Positions 16,328 through 24,771 of a DNA stretch of 43,134 bases are shown one piece after another. The stretch is from Aliigemmobacter aestuarii. Its GTDB lineage: Bacteria > Pseudomonadota > Alphaproteobacteria > Rhodobacterales > Rhodobacteraceae. The stretch lies in contig NZ_SSND01000008.1 of assembly GCF_004799285.1 (NCBI RefSeq), positions 1 through 43,134 of the forward strand. Direction: 5' to 3'. How positions within the stretch are numbered: position 1 is the first letter of the stretch; each line of letters opens with the position of its first letter. The notes beneath the pieces are model-generated. The model was not told the DNA's origin and did not search any database. It worked only from the letters and a program-made list of their open reading frames with translations. A program made the position numbers and the translations under genes.

Positions 16328-17438
16328 ACAGGGAACGGCCATTCCTGATGATCCGGCGCAGGAAGGTGGGGCTGTCTGATACGGACGGTGTGGCCTGCCT
16401 TGCCGGTTGCCCTGACTTTGGTGGGACAGGCGTCTCGGCGACGGGCGCGGTTGGTGCGATGGCCAGCGCGACAGGCGGCGCCGCCTTCACCGGTGCCGGC
16501 AGGTCGTGGCTTCTGGGATAGGGCAGGCCGAGCGTGACCGGCTTGCCCTCCGCAAGTGGTGTGTCGATCCGCTGGAAGGCCGCAAGCAGGCGGTCGCGCA
16601 CGATCCGTCGCCGCTCCTGCCGGGGATCATCCTTGTCGATGCCGGGAAAAGTGGGGTTCGAGTTGATCTCGAACACGATCACCTTTCCATCCAGCACCGT
16701 ATAGTCGATCCGCCCGAAGTCGGCAGAGGCCAGATCCATGATCCGCAGAAGAACGTCCTCGTGCGGATTGGTCAGGATGTAATCCATTTCCTCGGCGATG
16801 TGGCGCTCGGTCCGGTGGCTGCTGTTGCTTTTGACGACCCAGTCTTCCGAAATCTGCAGATGCTGGGGAAGGATCCGGTCGCCTACCCGGAATGCGCCAT
16901 ATTTGCGATACATGCCGTCGGCATCGGCACGGTTGCAGAATTCCACCGCCAGCCGACCCCGCAGCGGGATTCCGCGCGCCATCATGTCCTGCACGGCAAG
17001 GTCCAGCGCGGCACGATCGTGAAGCAATCCCGTCTCGGCACCCTGGGCGTCGCCCTCGCGGCGCAGGAAGACCGGGAAGGCAAGGTCAGGCAGCGGAAGT
17101 TCAAGCCGGGCCGAACGGAACGGGTTTATCCCCTCGTGCCACAGTCGTTCCAGCAACTCGTGGCGCTGAAGGAACCGGGCGGGATGGTTGAGGATACGGA
17201 CATCGGGATTGGCGGCGCGCATCTGTTCGGCCGCCGTGGCCGCGATTTCGAGTTCGTACTGGGACAGGCGGTCGAAGTCGGTAAAGACAAGATGCGCGGG
17301 CGGAAGCGACAGTGTCGAAAAGATTTGTTCATAGGACAGGACATCCAGCACCCCCCGGCTTTCGGGGGGCAGGGTCGGCAGGAAACGATCGATCGTATAG
17401 CGGTGCCGGGCGCGGCAGACGTAAAGGATCATCCGCAA
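16314..17438 (-). CDS. ATP-grasp-like protein of unknown substrate
   Basis: The 374-residue protein has an N-terminal Rossmann-like part (MILYVCRARHRYTIDRFL; HLVFTDFDRLSQYELE) and a C-terminal half that looks like an ATP-grasp fold. DWVVKSNSSHRTERHIAEE corresponds to the lysine-bearing strand, and DFGRIDYTVLDGKVIVFEINSNPTFPG to the metal-binding DxxD-x-E-x-N signature. The last 90 residues are Pro/Ala-rich with a basic tail. ATP-grasp enzymes ligate a carboxylate to an amine or sugar. The glycosyltransferase and methyltransferase neighbours suggest a glycan or capsule modification. It overlaps the upstream methyltransferase stop by 10 bases on the same strand. The substrate is not inferable. 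Confidence 0.7.
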   Translation of the reverse strand: MRMILYVCRARHRYTIDRFLPTLPPESRGVLDVLSYEQIFSTLSLPPAHLVFTDFDRLSQYELEIAATAAEQMRAANPDVRILNHPARFLQRHELLERLWHEGINPFRSARLELPLPDLAFPVFLRREGDAQGAETGLLHDRAALDLAVQDMMARGIPLRGRLAVEFCNRADADGMYRKYGAFRVGDRILPQHLQISEDWVVKSNSSHRTERHIAEEMDYILTNPHEDVLLRIMDLASADFGRIDYTVLDGKVIVFEINSNPTFPGIDKDDPRQERRRIVRDRLLAAFQRIDTPLAEGKPVTLGLPYPRSHDLPAPVKAAPPVALAIAPTAPVAETPVPPKSGQPARQATPSVSDSPTFLRRIIRNGRSLFRGR

Positions 17439-18340
17439 CCGCCTTTCCGCGCCACCACAAGAACCCCCTTGGAAGCCCGAGGAACCGGCCGCCCGGCCGC
17501 GTCGAAGCCGGTGCCGCGGCGCAGATCCTCGATCGTTTCGACGGCCAGCCCCGCGTCGGCCAGCCAGCGCTGCAGCGCGTCCAGATCATCGAAGGGGCCG
17601 CGCCTTTCCGCCCGCCCGGCCGTATAGGCGTCAAGAAGTTCGGCGAATTCTGCTTCCCCTCCCGGCAAGGGCACACCACGCGCGGAAAGCTGCGACAGGA
17701 CATGCTGGCGATGGTGCGCCGTGGACAAAGCCGGCGCGGATCGTCCGATCGAGGTGGTCATGACCAGCCGGCCGCCGGTCTGCAGGCTCTGGCCCATAAA
17801 GGCCCCCGCCCGCGGAAGATCCTCCGCTGGCAGAAACGACAGGACGGAATGGGCCACGATCAGTTCGACAGGCGGGGTGACGGGGGCGCCGGTGATCGAT
17901 CCCTGCTGCGTGCGCAGTCGGCCTGCGGCCCGCCCCCCCAGAAGCGCAAGGCACTGGCGCAGCGGTGTTTCGCAAAGATCCAGCACCGTCAGATCCACCG
18001 GCCTTTCCGCCGCGGCATCCAGCACACATTCGGCAAGCCCGGCATCGGCGCTGCCCGCCAGCAGAACGGTCGTTCCCGCATCCAGCAACGGGGAGAGTAC
18101 CCGCATCAACCGGTCACGGTCGGCATCCACGCCGCGCGGCGGGTCGATGAGACGCAGATAGGGCCAGACCGCGTGATAGGCCCCGCATCCCCTGCAATGG
18201 GTGTGCGAAAGATCATGAGCCAGCCGTGCGGCGGCTTCGGATCGGGTGATCTGCACATGAGGCGCGGGCATGTCGTCCACGGGTCCGGCACTCTCACTGG
18301 TGTTGGTGTGCCGACAGGTCGCGCCCGGCAACACGATCAT
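17429..18340 (-). CDS. SAM-dependent methyltransferase-like protein
   Basis: The 303-residue product has a class I methyltransferase core at about residues 90-240: TVLLAGSADAGLAECVLDAA (motif I position), LTVLDLCETPLRQC (acidic end of strand 2), VELIVAHSVLSFLP (motif IV) and LQTGGRLVMTTSIG (motif V/VI). A HCRGCGAYH segment (about 48-56) could bind zinc. The start is uncertain: 18340 is used, but an ATG at 18271 (MPAPHVQI) would give a shorter protein nearer the fold boundary. It is translationally linked to the ATP-grasp gene. Small-molecule or glycan methylation is likely; the acceptor is unknown. The 189 bases before the next gene (18341-18529) hold no gene, only a short inverted repeat GGAACAGGTTCC at about 18360. 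Confidence 0.7.
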   Translation of the reverse strand: MIVLPGATCRHTNTSESAGPVDDMPAPHVQITRSEAAARLAHDLSHTHCRGCGAYHAVWPYLRLIDPPRGVDADRDRLMRVLSPLLDAGTTVLLAGSADAGLAECVLDAAAERPVDLTVLDLCETPLRQCLALLGGRAAGRLRTQQGSITGAPVTPPVELIVAHSVLSFLPAEDLPRAGAFMGQSLQTGGRLVMTTSIGRSAPALSTAHHRQHVLSQLSARGVPLPGGEAEFAELLDAYTAGRAERRGPFDDLDALQRWLADAGLAVETIEDLRRGTGFDAAGRPVPRASKGVLVVARKGGCG

Positions 18341-18529
18341 GACCAGTTATCCGGTAATTGGAACAGGTTCCAGTCGTCTTGGGGGCAGCACCGGTTCTGG
18401 CGTCCTGACGGGAACATGACAGTCGCGGCGCGTGTCCTGCCTTGCGGGCGCGCCGGGCAGGCTTTCTGGCCCGTCCGGGTGGCGTGTTGCGTGGCGGGAC
18501 TTGACCGCAATCCGCGCCGGTTGGTCAGC

Positions 18530-19819
18530 TCAGGCCTGGTTTCCCAGCCAGAGAGTGATGGCCGGGAAGGCGATCAGAATGCCAAGGCGCACAAGGTCCA
18601 CCGCAATGAAGGGAATGAGGCCCTTGAAAATTCGCCCGATGGCGACGTTTGGCAAGACGGCTTTCAGAACGAACACGTTCATTCCGACAGGGGGCGTGAT
18701 CAGCGCGATTTCCGTAACCACGATCACGATGATCCCGAACCAGACCAGGTCGAAACCCTGCGCCACCACGATGGGCGCGAACAGCGGCACGAAGATCAGG
18801 ATGATGGCCATCGAGTCCATCACGCAGCCCAACACCAGAAACACGCACATGATGGCGAGGATCAGCGCCGTACCCTCGAGGCCGGTCGATTGAACGAGTT
18901 CGAGAACACCGATGGCCAGCCCCGACAGCGTCAGCAGTTTTGACAGCATCAGCGCGCCGAACAGAACGGAATAGAGCGACACCGATGTATAGGCCGTGTC
19001 GATGATGATGGCGCGCAGTGCCGCCCAGGTCAGGCGCCCATGAAACGAGGCGATCAGGATCGCCAGCCCGGCACCGATGCCGGCCGCTTCTGTCGGGGTG
19101 AACAGTTTGGCGTAAAGGCCGCCAATGATCAGCCCGAACAGAAGAAAGAAGGGCCAGACGCCCGCCAGCGTCTTGATCTTTTCCGCCCAGGGAGTGCGTT
19201 CGCCCTTCGGGGCATGGCTGGGATTGATCGCGGCGACAAAGCTGATTGCCGCCATATAGAAAGCCAGTCCCAGAAGGCCGGGCACGACACCGGCGACAAA
19301 GAGGTCGCCAATGTTCGTCTGTGTCAGGATGCCGTAGACGACCATGATGATCGACGGCGGGATCAGGATCCCGAGCGTCCCGCCGGCCGCGATGGTGCCC
19401 GAGGCAAGTTCATCCGAATAGCGATACTTGCGCATGCTGGGATAGGCGACCTTGGCCATCGTCGCTGCGGTGGCATAGCTGGACCCGCAGACTGCCGAGA
19501 ACCCCGAACATGCCACCATGGTCGACAGGGCTAGCCCGCCGCGGACATTCCCGACAAAGGCATATGCCGCCCGGAACAGGTCGCTGGCGATCCCGGTCTT
19601 CGAGATGATGTTGCCCATCAGGATGAACATGGGCACCACGGCCAGATCGTAGGACAAGACCGCGTCGGAAATGGTGAGCGGGACAAGCTGGAAGGCGATG
19701 TTCCAGTTTATCGCAAATCCGATCCCCGCGACCGAAACGGCCAGAAGGGCAAAGGCAAGGGGAACGCGAAGGAAAGCAAGGAGGATGGCCGAAGCCATCG
19801 CGATGGCACCGATGATCAT
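18530..19819 (-). CDS. dctM: TRAP transporter large permease (DctM)
   Basis: The 429-residue inner-membrane protein has about twelve helices and standard DctM blocks: VVPMFILMGNIISKTGIA (about 63-80), CSGFSAVCGSSYATAATMAKVAYPSM, GTLGILIPPSIIMVVYG, LFTPTEAAGIGAG and ITPPVGMNVFVLKAV. TRAP systems import organic acids with sodium or protons. Minus-strand ATG 19819 overlaps the DctQ stop by 4 bases. A longer reading to 20071 only covers DctQ in another frame and is rejected. It is the last gene of the hipO-dctP-dctQ-dctM operon, so its substrate is probably the compound cleaved by the M20 enzyme, inferred as hippurate or a related acylamino acid. Confidence 0.92.
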   Translation of the reverse strand: MIIGAIAMASAILLAFLRVPLAFALLAVSVAGIGFAINWNIAFQLVPLTISDAVLSYDLAVVPMFILMGNIISKTGIASDLFRAAYAFVGNVRGGLALSTMVACSGFSAVCGSSYATAATMAKVAYPSMRKYRYSDELASGTIAAGGTLGILIPPSIIMVVYGILTQTNIGDLFVAGVVPGLLGLAFYMAAISFVAAINPSHAPKGERTPWAEKIKTLAGVWPFFLLFGLIIGGLYAKLFTPTEAAGIGAGLAILIASFHGRLTWAALRAIIIDTAYTSVSLYSVLFGALMLSKLLTLSGLAIGVLELVQSTGLEGTALILAIMCVFLVLGCVMDSMAIILIFVPLFAPIVVAQGFDLVWFGIIVIVVTEIALITPPVGMNVFVLKAVLPNVAIGRIFKGLIPFIAVDLVRLGILIAFPAITLWLGNQA

Positions 19820-20316
19820 AGGGCTTCCTCCTTGTGGGTATCCTTCGGATCGACCATCGGCCCGAAAAAGGTGATCCCGAGTGCGGCGAGGGCGGACAGG
19901 GCACAGCTCAGCGCCATGAACAGGTAAAGCGGCCCGCGCGGGATGCGCAGCGCCTGGCTGACCTCGGAGATGCGTGTGGCGTTCAGCCCATGCTTGACGA
20001 AAAGCCACGCAATCACGCCCAGGACCACAACCACCAAGGCCGAGGACAGAACCCGCCACCAGGCCATCCACGGCTTGCTGACGAGGCGATCAAAAAGGTC
20101 AACCGACAGATGTGCCCCGGCCGCGGTCACCAAGGGCAGCCCGCAGAAGACGACCAGCGCCATCAGATGTTCCGTGATATCGTTGGACCCGTAGATCGGC
20201 TTGCCGAAAATCCGGCGTCCGACGACATCGGCAAACGTCAACGCGACCATGGCCAGCAGAAAGACGGCCATACCCGTCTCAACACTTCGGCGTATTTTCC
20301 ATGCCAAAGACAACAT
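19816..20316 (-). CDS. dctQ: TRAP transporter small permease (DctQ)
   Basis: The 166-residue protein has four predicted helices and the DctQ landmarks ALTFADVVGRRIFGKPIYGSNDITEHLM (about 25-52) and GAHLSVDLFDRL (about 67-78). It pairs with DctM in the membrane. Its stop overlaps the DctM start (ATGA on the minus strand), and it lies 62 bases downstream of dctP, with a hairpin between them. GGAGGAGAGAGATC before the start provides a good ribosome-binding site. Confidence 0.9.
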   Translation of the reverse strand: MLSLAWKIRRSVETGMAVFLLAMVALTFADVVGRRIFGKPIYGSNDITEHLMALVVFCGLPLVTAAGAHLSVDLFDRLVSKPWMAWWRVLSSALVVVVLGVIAWLFVKHGLNATRISEVSQALRIPRGPLYLFMALSCALSALAALGITFFGPMVDPKDTHKEEAL

Positions 20317-20340
20317 GATCTCTCTCCTCCCCGAGATGAC

Positions 20341-20359
20341 GGGGGCGCATCGCGCCCCC
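20341..20359 (-). terminator. Hairpin between dctP and dctQ
   Basis: GGGGGCG and CGCCCCC form a 7-bp stem around a 5-base loop between the binding-protein and permease genes. Without a T-run it probably causes partial attenuation or 3' protection, giving more DctP than DctQM. Confidence 0.5.
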
Positions 20360-20378
20360 GATGGATGATCAGTGCCGG

Positions 20379-21413
20379 TTACTTGGCCGCCAACGCGGCG
20401 TAGGTCGCGTTGTAGAAGGCCAGCATCCCTTCGGGGTCGGCCACGCCCGCCGATTTTGCCGCGCCGATCCAGTCAGCCACCATCGAGGCATAAACGGTGT
20501 CGACGGCTGCAATCAGTTCGGGCGAGGCGTCATTGAATTCGTGGCCTGCCGCCGTCATCTTCTCGATGGCGGGTTGGTCCTGATTGTCAAAGTTCCGGCC
20601 CCAGGCGGCTGACAGCTCTTCGCCGATGATGCCTTCGATCGCGGCCTTGTCGGCATCGCTCAGGGCGTCCCACTTTCCGCCGTTCATCGCCACGAAGAAG
20701 GTCGCGTCATAGAACCCGTTCGGAAAAACGGTGTGGTGCTTCAGCACGTCTTCCAGGCGGAAGTTGACGACCGACTCCATCGTGTGAAGCGATCCGTCGA
20801 TGACGCCGCTTTCCAGCATTTCATAGGCTTTGGTGGCAGGGGCGGCGACGGGAACGGCGCCAAGCGCAGTCAGCAGCTTTTCCTGGATCGGGCCGCCCAT
20901 GCGGAATTTCTGGTTGGCGACATCGCCGGGCGAGGTGATCGACTTCGATCCATGATGCAGCTGGCCGCCGCCAAACATGCCCACCGACAGAAGCTTGACG
21001 CCGTCGAAGGCCGCGTTGCCGGCAAGGAACTTTTCATAGGTCTGCCACAGGGCGCGGCTTTGTGCTTCGGCATTCGTGCCGGCATTGGGGAATTCCGCGA
21101 ACCACATCGAGACAAAGCGCTCGGGCTCATAGGTGAAGTTGCCCCAGGTGATGTCGGCAACGCCTGTCCGGGCCAGTTCCCAATGCTGCGGGGGGCTGGC
21201 GAGGGGGGCCGGAAGGATGGTGACCGTCACGCGACCTTCAGTCACTTCGGCGATCTTCTCGGTCAAGGGCACCAGGAAATCGGTGTGGATGAAGTGCGTC
21301 GGCGGCACCCACGACGACATTGTCAGGACTTCGGCCTGAGCCATCGGGGTCGTGGCAAACAGGGCCGCTGCAGCAACGGCGCCTTTCAGGAATTTGGTGG
21401 TAACGGTGATCAT
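20379..21413 (-). CDS. dctP: TRAP transporter solute-binding protein (DctP)
   Basis: The 344-residue periplasmic protein starts with a signal peptide (MITVTTKFLKGAV...TTPMAQA, cleavage about residue 27). The body reads EVLTMSSWVPPTHFIHTDFLVPLTEKI, typical of DctP. KFRMGGPIQEKLLTALGAVPVAAPATKAYEMLESGVIDG holds the conserved arginine-containing ligand site (about 170-210). ATG 21413 is preceded by GGAGG at 6 bases; a longer in-frame start at 21605 would read back into the end of the M20 gene. It lies 31 bases after the M20 gene. It should bind the acid imported by DctQM, predicted to be hippurate or another N-acylamino acid. Confidence 0.9.
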   Translation of the reverse strand: MITVTTKFLKGAVAAAALFATTPMAQAEVLTMSSWVPPTHFIHTDFLVPLTEKIAEVTEGRVTVTILPAPLASPPQHWELARTGVADITWGNFTYEPERFVSMWFAEFPNAGTNAEAQSRALWQTYEKFLAGNAAFDGVKLLSVGMFGGGQLHHGSKSITSPGDVANQKFRMGGPIQEKLLTALGAVPVAAPATKAYEMLESGVIDGSLHTMESVVNFRLEDVLKHHTVFPNGFYDATFFVAMNGGKWDALSDADKAAIEGIIGEELSAAWGRNFDNQDQPAIEKMTAAGHEFNDASPELIAAVDTVYASMVADWIGAAKSAGVADPEGMLAFYNATYAALAAK

Positions 21414-21444
21414 CTGGTTCCTCCCTCGGATGATGCTGGGCTGT

Positions 21445-22632
21445 CTAGTGAGCGGGTCTGAGGCCGAGCTTGCGGCTCGTCCTCTGTTGGGCGAGGTCGG
21501 CAAAGATGGCCGCCCCGATGGGAATGACGCCTGGGTCAAAGACGTATTCAGGGTGATGAGGCATCTGGCCGGACTGGCCGATGAAGAAGTAGGCGCCCGG
21601 CACACGTGCGCAGAGTTCCGAGAAATCTTCCGAGGCCATCAGGCTTCGCGCGTTGCCCAGAACATTTTCGCTGCCGACGACGCGGGCCGCCGCCTCGTGG
21701 ACGGCGGCTACGCAATCAGGATCATTCACCGTGACCGGGGCCACCTTTTCGACGCTGCAGTCCATCTGGACGTCAAAAAGCAGTTCGGTTGCCTTGGCCG
21801 CATTCCGAAGCAGCCCCTCCAGCCTGGTCCGGGCGGACGTCGAAGTGGTGCGCATCGTGCCTTCCAGCCGGACTTCGTCGGGCAGCACGTTGCGAACGGT
21901 TCCGCCGCGAAAGACGCCGAAAGAGATGACACCGGCGTCGCGCGCATCGATCACGCGGGTGGCGGCCTGCTGGACAGATGTCACGAAATGTGCGGCCGCG
22001 GCGATGGCGTCGGTGCCCGTATGCGGCATGGAACCATGAGAGCCCTTGGCCCGCAGCGTCACGTTGATGTCATCGGCCGAAGCCAAAGCCGCGGTTGCGG
22101 GGACGCCGACCGTTCCGGCAGGAAGACCGGGCAGGTTGTGAAGCGCATAGATCTCGTCGCAGGGAAAGCGTTCGAACAACCCATCGGCCAGCATGGCGCG
22201 CGCGCCTGTCAGCAGCTCCTCGGCGGGCTGAAAGATGAAACGGACGGTGCCTTCAAGGTTGCGGCGCCCGGCGAGATAGGCCGCCGCCGTAAGGGCAACG
22301 ACGGTATGGCCGTCGTGTCCACAGCCATGAAACTTTCCCGGTCGCGTCGAGGCATAACCAAGGCCGGTCTTTTCCGTCATCGGCAGCGCATCCAGCTCGG
22401 CGCGAAAGGCGATCGTGCGGCTGTGCGGTTCATCCGCAGCCATGCCATGCAAGGTCGCGACAATGCCGGTGCCGCCGATGCCGCAGGCGACGTCATACCC
22501 GTGCTGCCGAAGAACTCCGGCCGCAAAAGCGGCCGTTTCGGTCTCTTCAAAGCCCACTTCGGGGAACTGGTGCAAATGCTCCAGCCAGCCCAGAGTGGTC
22601 TTGCGGTTTTCGTGGTACCAGGCAGAGAACAT
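21445..22632 (-). CDS. hipO: M20 family amidohydrolase, hippurate hydrolase-like
   Basis: The 395-residue cytoplasmic metallo-amidohydrolase has LHQFPEVGFEETETA (20-34), CGHDGHTV (metal ligands), FQPAEELLTGARAML (catalytic glutamates), GSHGSMPHTGTDAI (dimerisation-domain His) and a C-terminal SEDFSEL...YFFIG. These are the hallmarks of the HipO/IAA-amino-acid hydrolase/N-acetyldiaminopimelate deacetylase subgroup. Hippurate hydrolase splits benzoylglycine into benzoate and glycine, and the same island carries complete upper routes for both products. That context, more than the motifs, supports HipO. It heads the TRAP operon and is divergent from marR, with an operator between them. Other N-acyl substrates remain possible. 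Confidence 0.85.
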   Translation of the reverse strand: MFSAWYHENRKTTLGWLEHLHQFPEVGFEETETAAFAAGVLRQHGYDVACGIGGTGIVATLHGMAADEPHSRTIAFRAELDALPMTEKTGLGYASTRPGKFHGCGHDGHTVVALTAAAYLAGRRNLEGTVRFIFQPAEELLTGARAMLADGLFERFPCDEIYALHNLPGLPAGTVGVPATAALASADDINVTLRAKGSHGSMPHTGTDAIAAAAHFVTSVQQAATRVIDARDAGVISFGVFRGGTVRNVLPDEVRLEGTMRTTSTSARTRLEGLLRNAAKATELLFDVQMDCSVEKVAPVTVNDPDCVAAVHEAAARVVGSENVLGNARSLMASEDFSELCARVPGAYFFIGQSGQMPHHPEYVFDPGVIPIGAAIFADLAQQRTSRKLGLRPAH

Positions 22633-22726
22633 GGGAGGCCACTTCGATAGCAGGATAAGAATGTTGCAAAAGGATACTTGTTTTGCGTGCTGTCTACCTG
22701 ATAAGCAGATCTGGCGACAAAATCAG

Positions 22727-22742
22727 GGTATCGTGCGATACC
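22727..22742. promoter_or_regulatory. Operator site A, GGTATC-N4-GATACC, between hipO and marR
   Basis: GGTATCGTGCGATACC is a palindrome with 7-base arms around TG. It lies 29 bases before the marR start and about 95 bases from hipO on the other strand. The same motif recurs before catB and before the catA/hydrolase operons. MarR proteins typically bind such palindromes in their own divergent promoter, so the adjacent regulator is the first candidate. Confidence 0.7.
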
Positions 22743-22770
22743 TTTTCGGTCGAACACGGGAGGGGGGAGG

Positions 22771-23250
22771 ATGCAGCGGGAAAAGACGTTTAGAAACGAA
22801 CGCCTTACCTACAAGCTCAGTATCGTTGCGCAAGAGGCGATACTGGCGAATGACGCGATCTTCTTGCGTGAGACGGGGTGCCGGATCCGCGACTTGCGCG
22901 TGCTGCGCCTGATTGACGACCAGCCGGGAACAACCTTTGCGGAAATCGCGAAATCCACTGGTTTTGAACGGAGTTTGACGTCAAGAATCATCCAGGGACT
23001 TCTTTCTTCCGGGCTGATCGAGCGTCAAAACTCTGCCGAAGATGCCCGCGTTTTCCGGCTGCTGACGACCGAAAAAGGCAAGGCGACCCGGCAGGTCGCG
23101 CGCACCATTTCCGACCGGCTGGAAGTGATCCTGACAGACCCTTTGTCAGTGCAGGAGTTGCGGGCGCTGAACGATATTCTGGCGCGTCTCGGGGCTTGGG
23201 TCACGTCCGATGAGTATCGCGCGGCGCTTCGGGATGACTTGGCCATATGA
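22771..23250 (+). CDS. MarR-family transcriptional regulator
   Basis: The 159-residue winged-helix protein has the MarR layout. Helices 1-2 contain LSIVAQEAILAND. CRIRDLRVLRLIDDQPGTTFAEIAKSTGFERSLTSRIIQGLLSSGLIER covers the DNA-recognition helix-turn-helix (about 37-85). The wing is AEDARVFRLLTTEKGKAT (about 89-106). A long C-terminal dimerisation helix follows. MarR proteins often sense aromatic acids. Here it is divergent from hipO and next to operator A, so it may respond to hippurate or benzoate and also control the catB-ben and catA operons that carry the same operator. GGGAGGGGGGAGG lies about 7 bases before ATG 22771. Confidence 0.88.
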   Translation: MQREKTFRNERLTYKLSIVAQEAILANDAIFLRETGCRIRDLRVLRLIDDQPGTTFAEIAKSTGFERSLTSRIIQGLLSSGLIERQNSAEDARVFRLLTTEKGKATRQVARTISDRLEVILTDPLSVQELRALNDILARLGAWVTSDEYRAALRDDLAI

Positions 23251-23268
23251 TCTTAAGGTGAAACTATA

Positions 23269-23297
23269 TTGACAGAAAAGCCGACTCTGGCTTAGGA
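23269..23297 (+). promoter_or_regulatory. Possible promoter of the riboswitch transcript
   Basis: TTGACA (23269-23274) is a perfect -35 box. With 17-base spacing the -10 position is TTAGGA (23292-23297), a poor match. A start near 23305 would place the whole glycine aptamer in the leader RNA. Confidence 0.4.
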
Positions 23298-23309
23298 CTT
23301 CTGCAGCCG

Positions 23310-23400
23310 ACTTGACCACCGCAGGAGAGGCTGGATCGAACCAGCGCCGAAGGAGCAACCCCCCGGAAACTCTCAGGCAAAAGGACTGCGTTCGTGGTGG
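23310..23400 (+). ncRNA. Glycine riboswitch (gcvT-type aptamer)
   Basis: The stretch carries the hallmark pieces of the glycine aptamer in order: GGAGAGG (23324-23330), CGCCGAAGGAGCAA (23345-23358), GGAAACTCTCAGGCAAAAGG (23365-23384), and a closing P1 helix CCACC (23316) with GGTGG (23396) extended by GCAG/CTGC. Glycine riboswitches usually turn on glycine-breakdown genes. Only one clear aptamer is visible. The following 80 bases before the DadA start could be a degenerate second aptamer or the expression platform. Its position before the dehydrogenase-bhcB-bhcC genes means free glycine should control this operon. Confidence 0.9.
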
Positions 23401-23484
23401 CGATCTGAAGCGTGGCGTGCCTCGCGACAGAGGGGACTAGGACCGTCATCCGGCGGGACGAAACCTTTGGTCGCGGAGGGAGAC

Positions 23485-24771
23485 ATGACCAGAATCGCAG
23501 TGATCGGCGCCGGTATCACCGGCGTCACGACGGCATCCAGCCTGATGGACAGGGGGTATGATGTCACCCTGTTCGACCGCAATCGCTATGCCGCGATGCA
23601 GACCTCTTTCGCCAATGGCGGGCAGCTTTCCGCTTCGAACGCGGAAACGTGGAACCGCTGGGCCACCGTCTTAAAAGGCATGAAATGGATGCTGGAACGG
23701 GGGGCGCCCTTGCTGGTGAACCCCAAGCCAAGCTGGCACAAATACAGCTGGATGGCGGAATTCATCGGGGCGATCCCGCAGTATCGCAACAACACCATCG
23801 CCACGACCCGCATGGCCATCGCCGCGCGGGGGCTGTTGAAGGAAAAGGCCGAACGGCACGGCTTTGATTTCAACTGTGAAGATCGCGGCATCCTGCACAT
23901 CTACACAGACAAGACCGAATTCGACCACGCGACCGAGGTCAACAAACTGCTCGCCGAAGGCGGCCTGCAGCGTCGCGCGGTATCTCCCGAAGAGGTGCGC
24001 CAGATCGAACCTGCACTCAGCGGCAAGTTTCACGGCGGCTATTACACGGAAAGCGATTTTACCGGGGACATCCACCGCTACACCACCGGTCTGGCCAAGG
24101 CCATTGAGGCGGCCGGGGCCCAGTTGCGGTTCGGCACGGATGTGGATGCGATCCGCCTGGAGGATGCCGGCGTTCAGATCACCTGGAGCCGCAACAACGA
24201 AAGCCAGACAGAACGCTTTGACGCGATTGTCGTCTGCGCCGGTGTCGAAAGCCGCCGGATCGCTGCAACCTTGGGTGATCGGGTGAATGTCTATCCGGTC
24301 AAGGGCTATTCGATCACAGTGCGGCTGGATGACGAAGACAGCCAGCGCGCGGCACCCTGGATCAGCCTGTTGGACGATGAAGCCAAGATCGTGACCAGCC
24401 GCCTTGGCAGGGACCGCTTCCGCATTGCCGGGACGGCCGAGTTCAACGGATACAACCTCGATATCCGCGATGACCGCATCCGCCCGCTGATCAAGTGGTG
24501 CGAAAGGTTCTTCCCTGGCGTCAGCACCGAACATGCGATCCCATGGGCGGGGCTGCGGCCGATGATGCCGAACATGATGCCGAAGGTCGAACAAGGACGG
24601 CATGCCCGCGTCTTCTACAACACCGGTCACGGGCATCTGGGCTGGACCCTGTCGGCCGTCACGGCCGAGATGATTGCCGAAAAGGTCGCGGCCTCTCCTG
24701 TCATGAAACAAGCAGCCCTGTTCCCGATTGGTCAGCCGGTGAAGGCGCCTGCGCTGAAAGAGGTGGCGTGA
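23485..24771 (+). CDS. FAD-dependent D-amino-acid dehydrogenase (DadA-like), predicted glycine dehydrogenase
   Basis: The 428-residue flavoprotein starts with the FAD-binding Rossmann motif IAVIGAGITGVTTASSL (4-20). It then has SFANGGQLSASNAETW, characteristic of DadA, and a C-terminal GLRPMMPNMMP with NTGHGHLGWTLS closing the FAD site. DadA enzymes oxidise small D-amino acids to 2-oxo acids and pass electrons to quinone. Glycine would give glyoxylate. The glycine riboswitch upstream and the glyoxylate-plus-glycine aldolase two genes downstream make glycine the likely physiological substrate; that is inference. ATG 23485 follows GGAGGGAG. It overlaps bhcB by 1 base. A plain D-amino-acid role is the alternative. 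Confidence 0.85.
   Translation: MTRIAVIGAGITGVTTASSLMDRGYDVTLFDRNRYAAMQTSFANGGQLSASNAETWNRWATVLKGMKWMLERGAPLLVNPKPSWHKYSWMAEFIGAIPQYRNNTIATTRMAIAARGLLKEKAERHGFDFNCEDRGILHIYTDKTEFDHATEVNKLLAEGGLQRRAVSPEEVRQIEPALSGKFHGGYYTESDFTGDIHRYTTGLAKAIEAAGAQLRFGTDVDAIRLEDAGVQITWSRNNESQTERFDAIVVCAGVESRRIAATLGDRVNVYPVKGYSITVRLDDEDSQRAAPWISLLDDEAKIVTSRLGRDRFRIAGTAEFNGYNLDIRDDRIRPLIKWCERFFPGVSTEHAIPWAGLRPMMPNMMPKVEQGRHARVFYNTGHGHLGWTLSAVTAEMIAEKVAASPVMKQAALFPIGQPVKAPALKEVA

Noticed and set aside
17312-18943. A 543-residue plus-strand open frame
   Set aside because: It is antisense to the methyltransferase gene and the end of dctM and has no recognisable domain.
23401-23484. A second glycine aptamer after the first
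   Set aside because: Some pieces (GGGGACTAGGACCG) recall the aptamer core, but the GAGAG and CGCCGAAGG parts are missing. I treat it as expression platform or a decayed copy.
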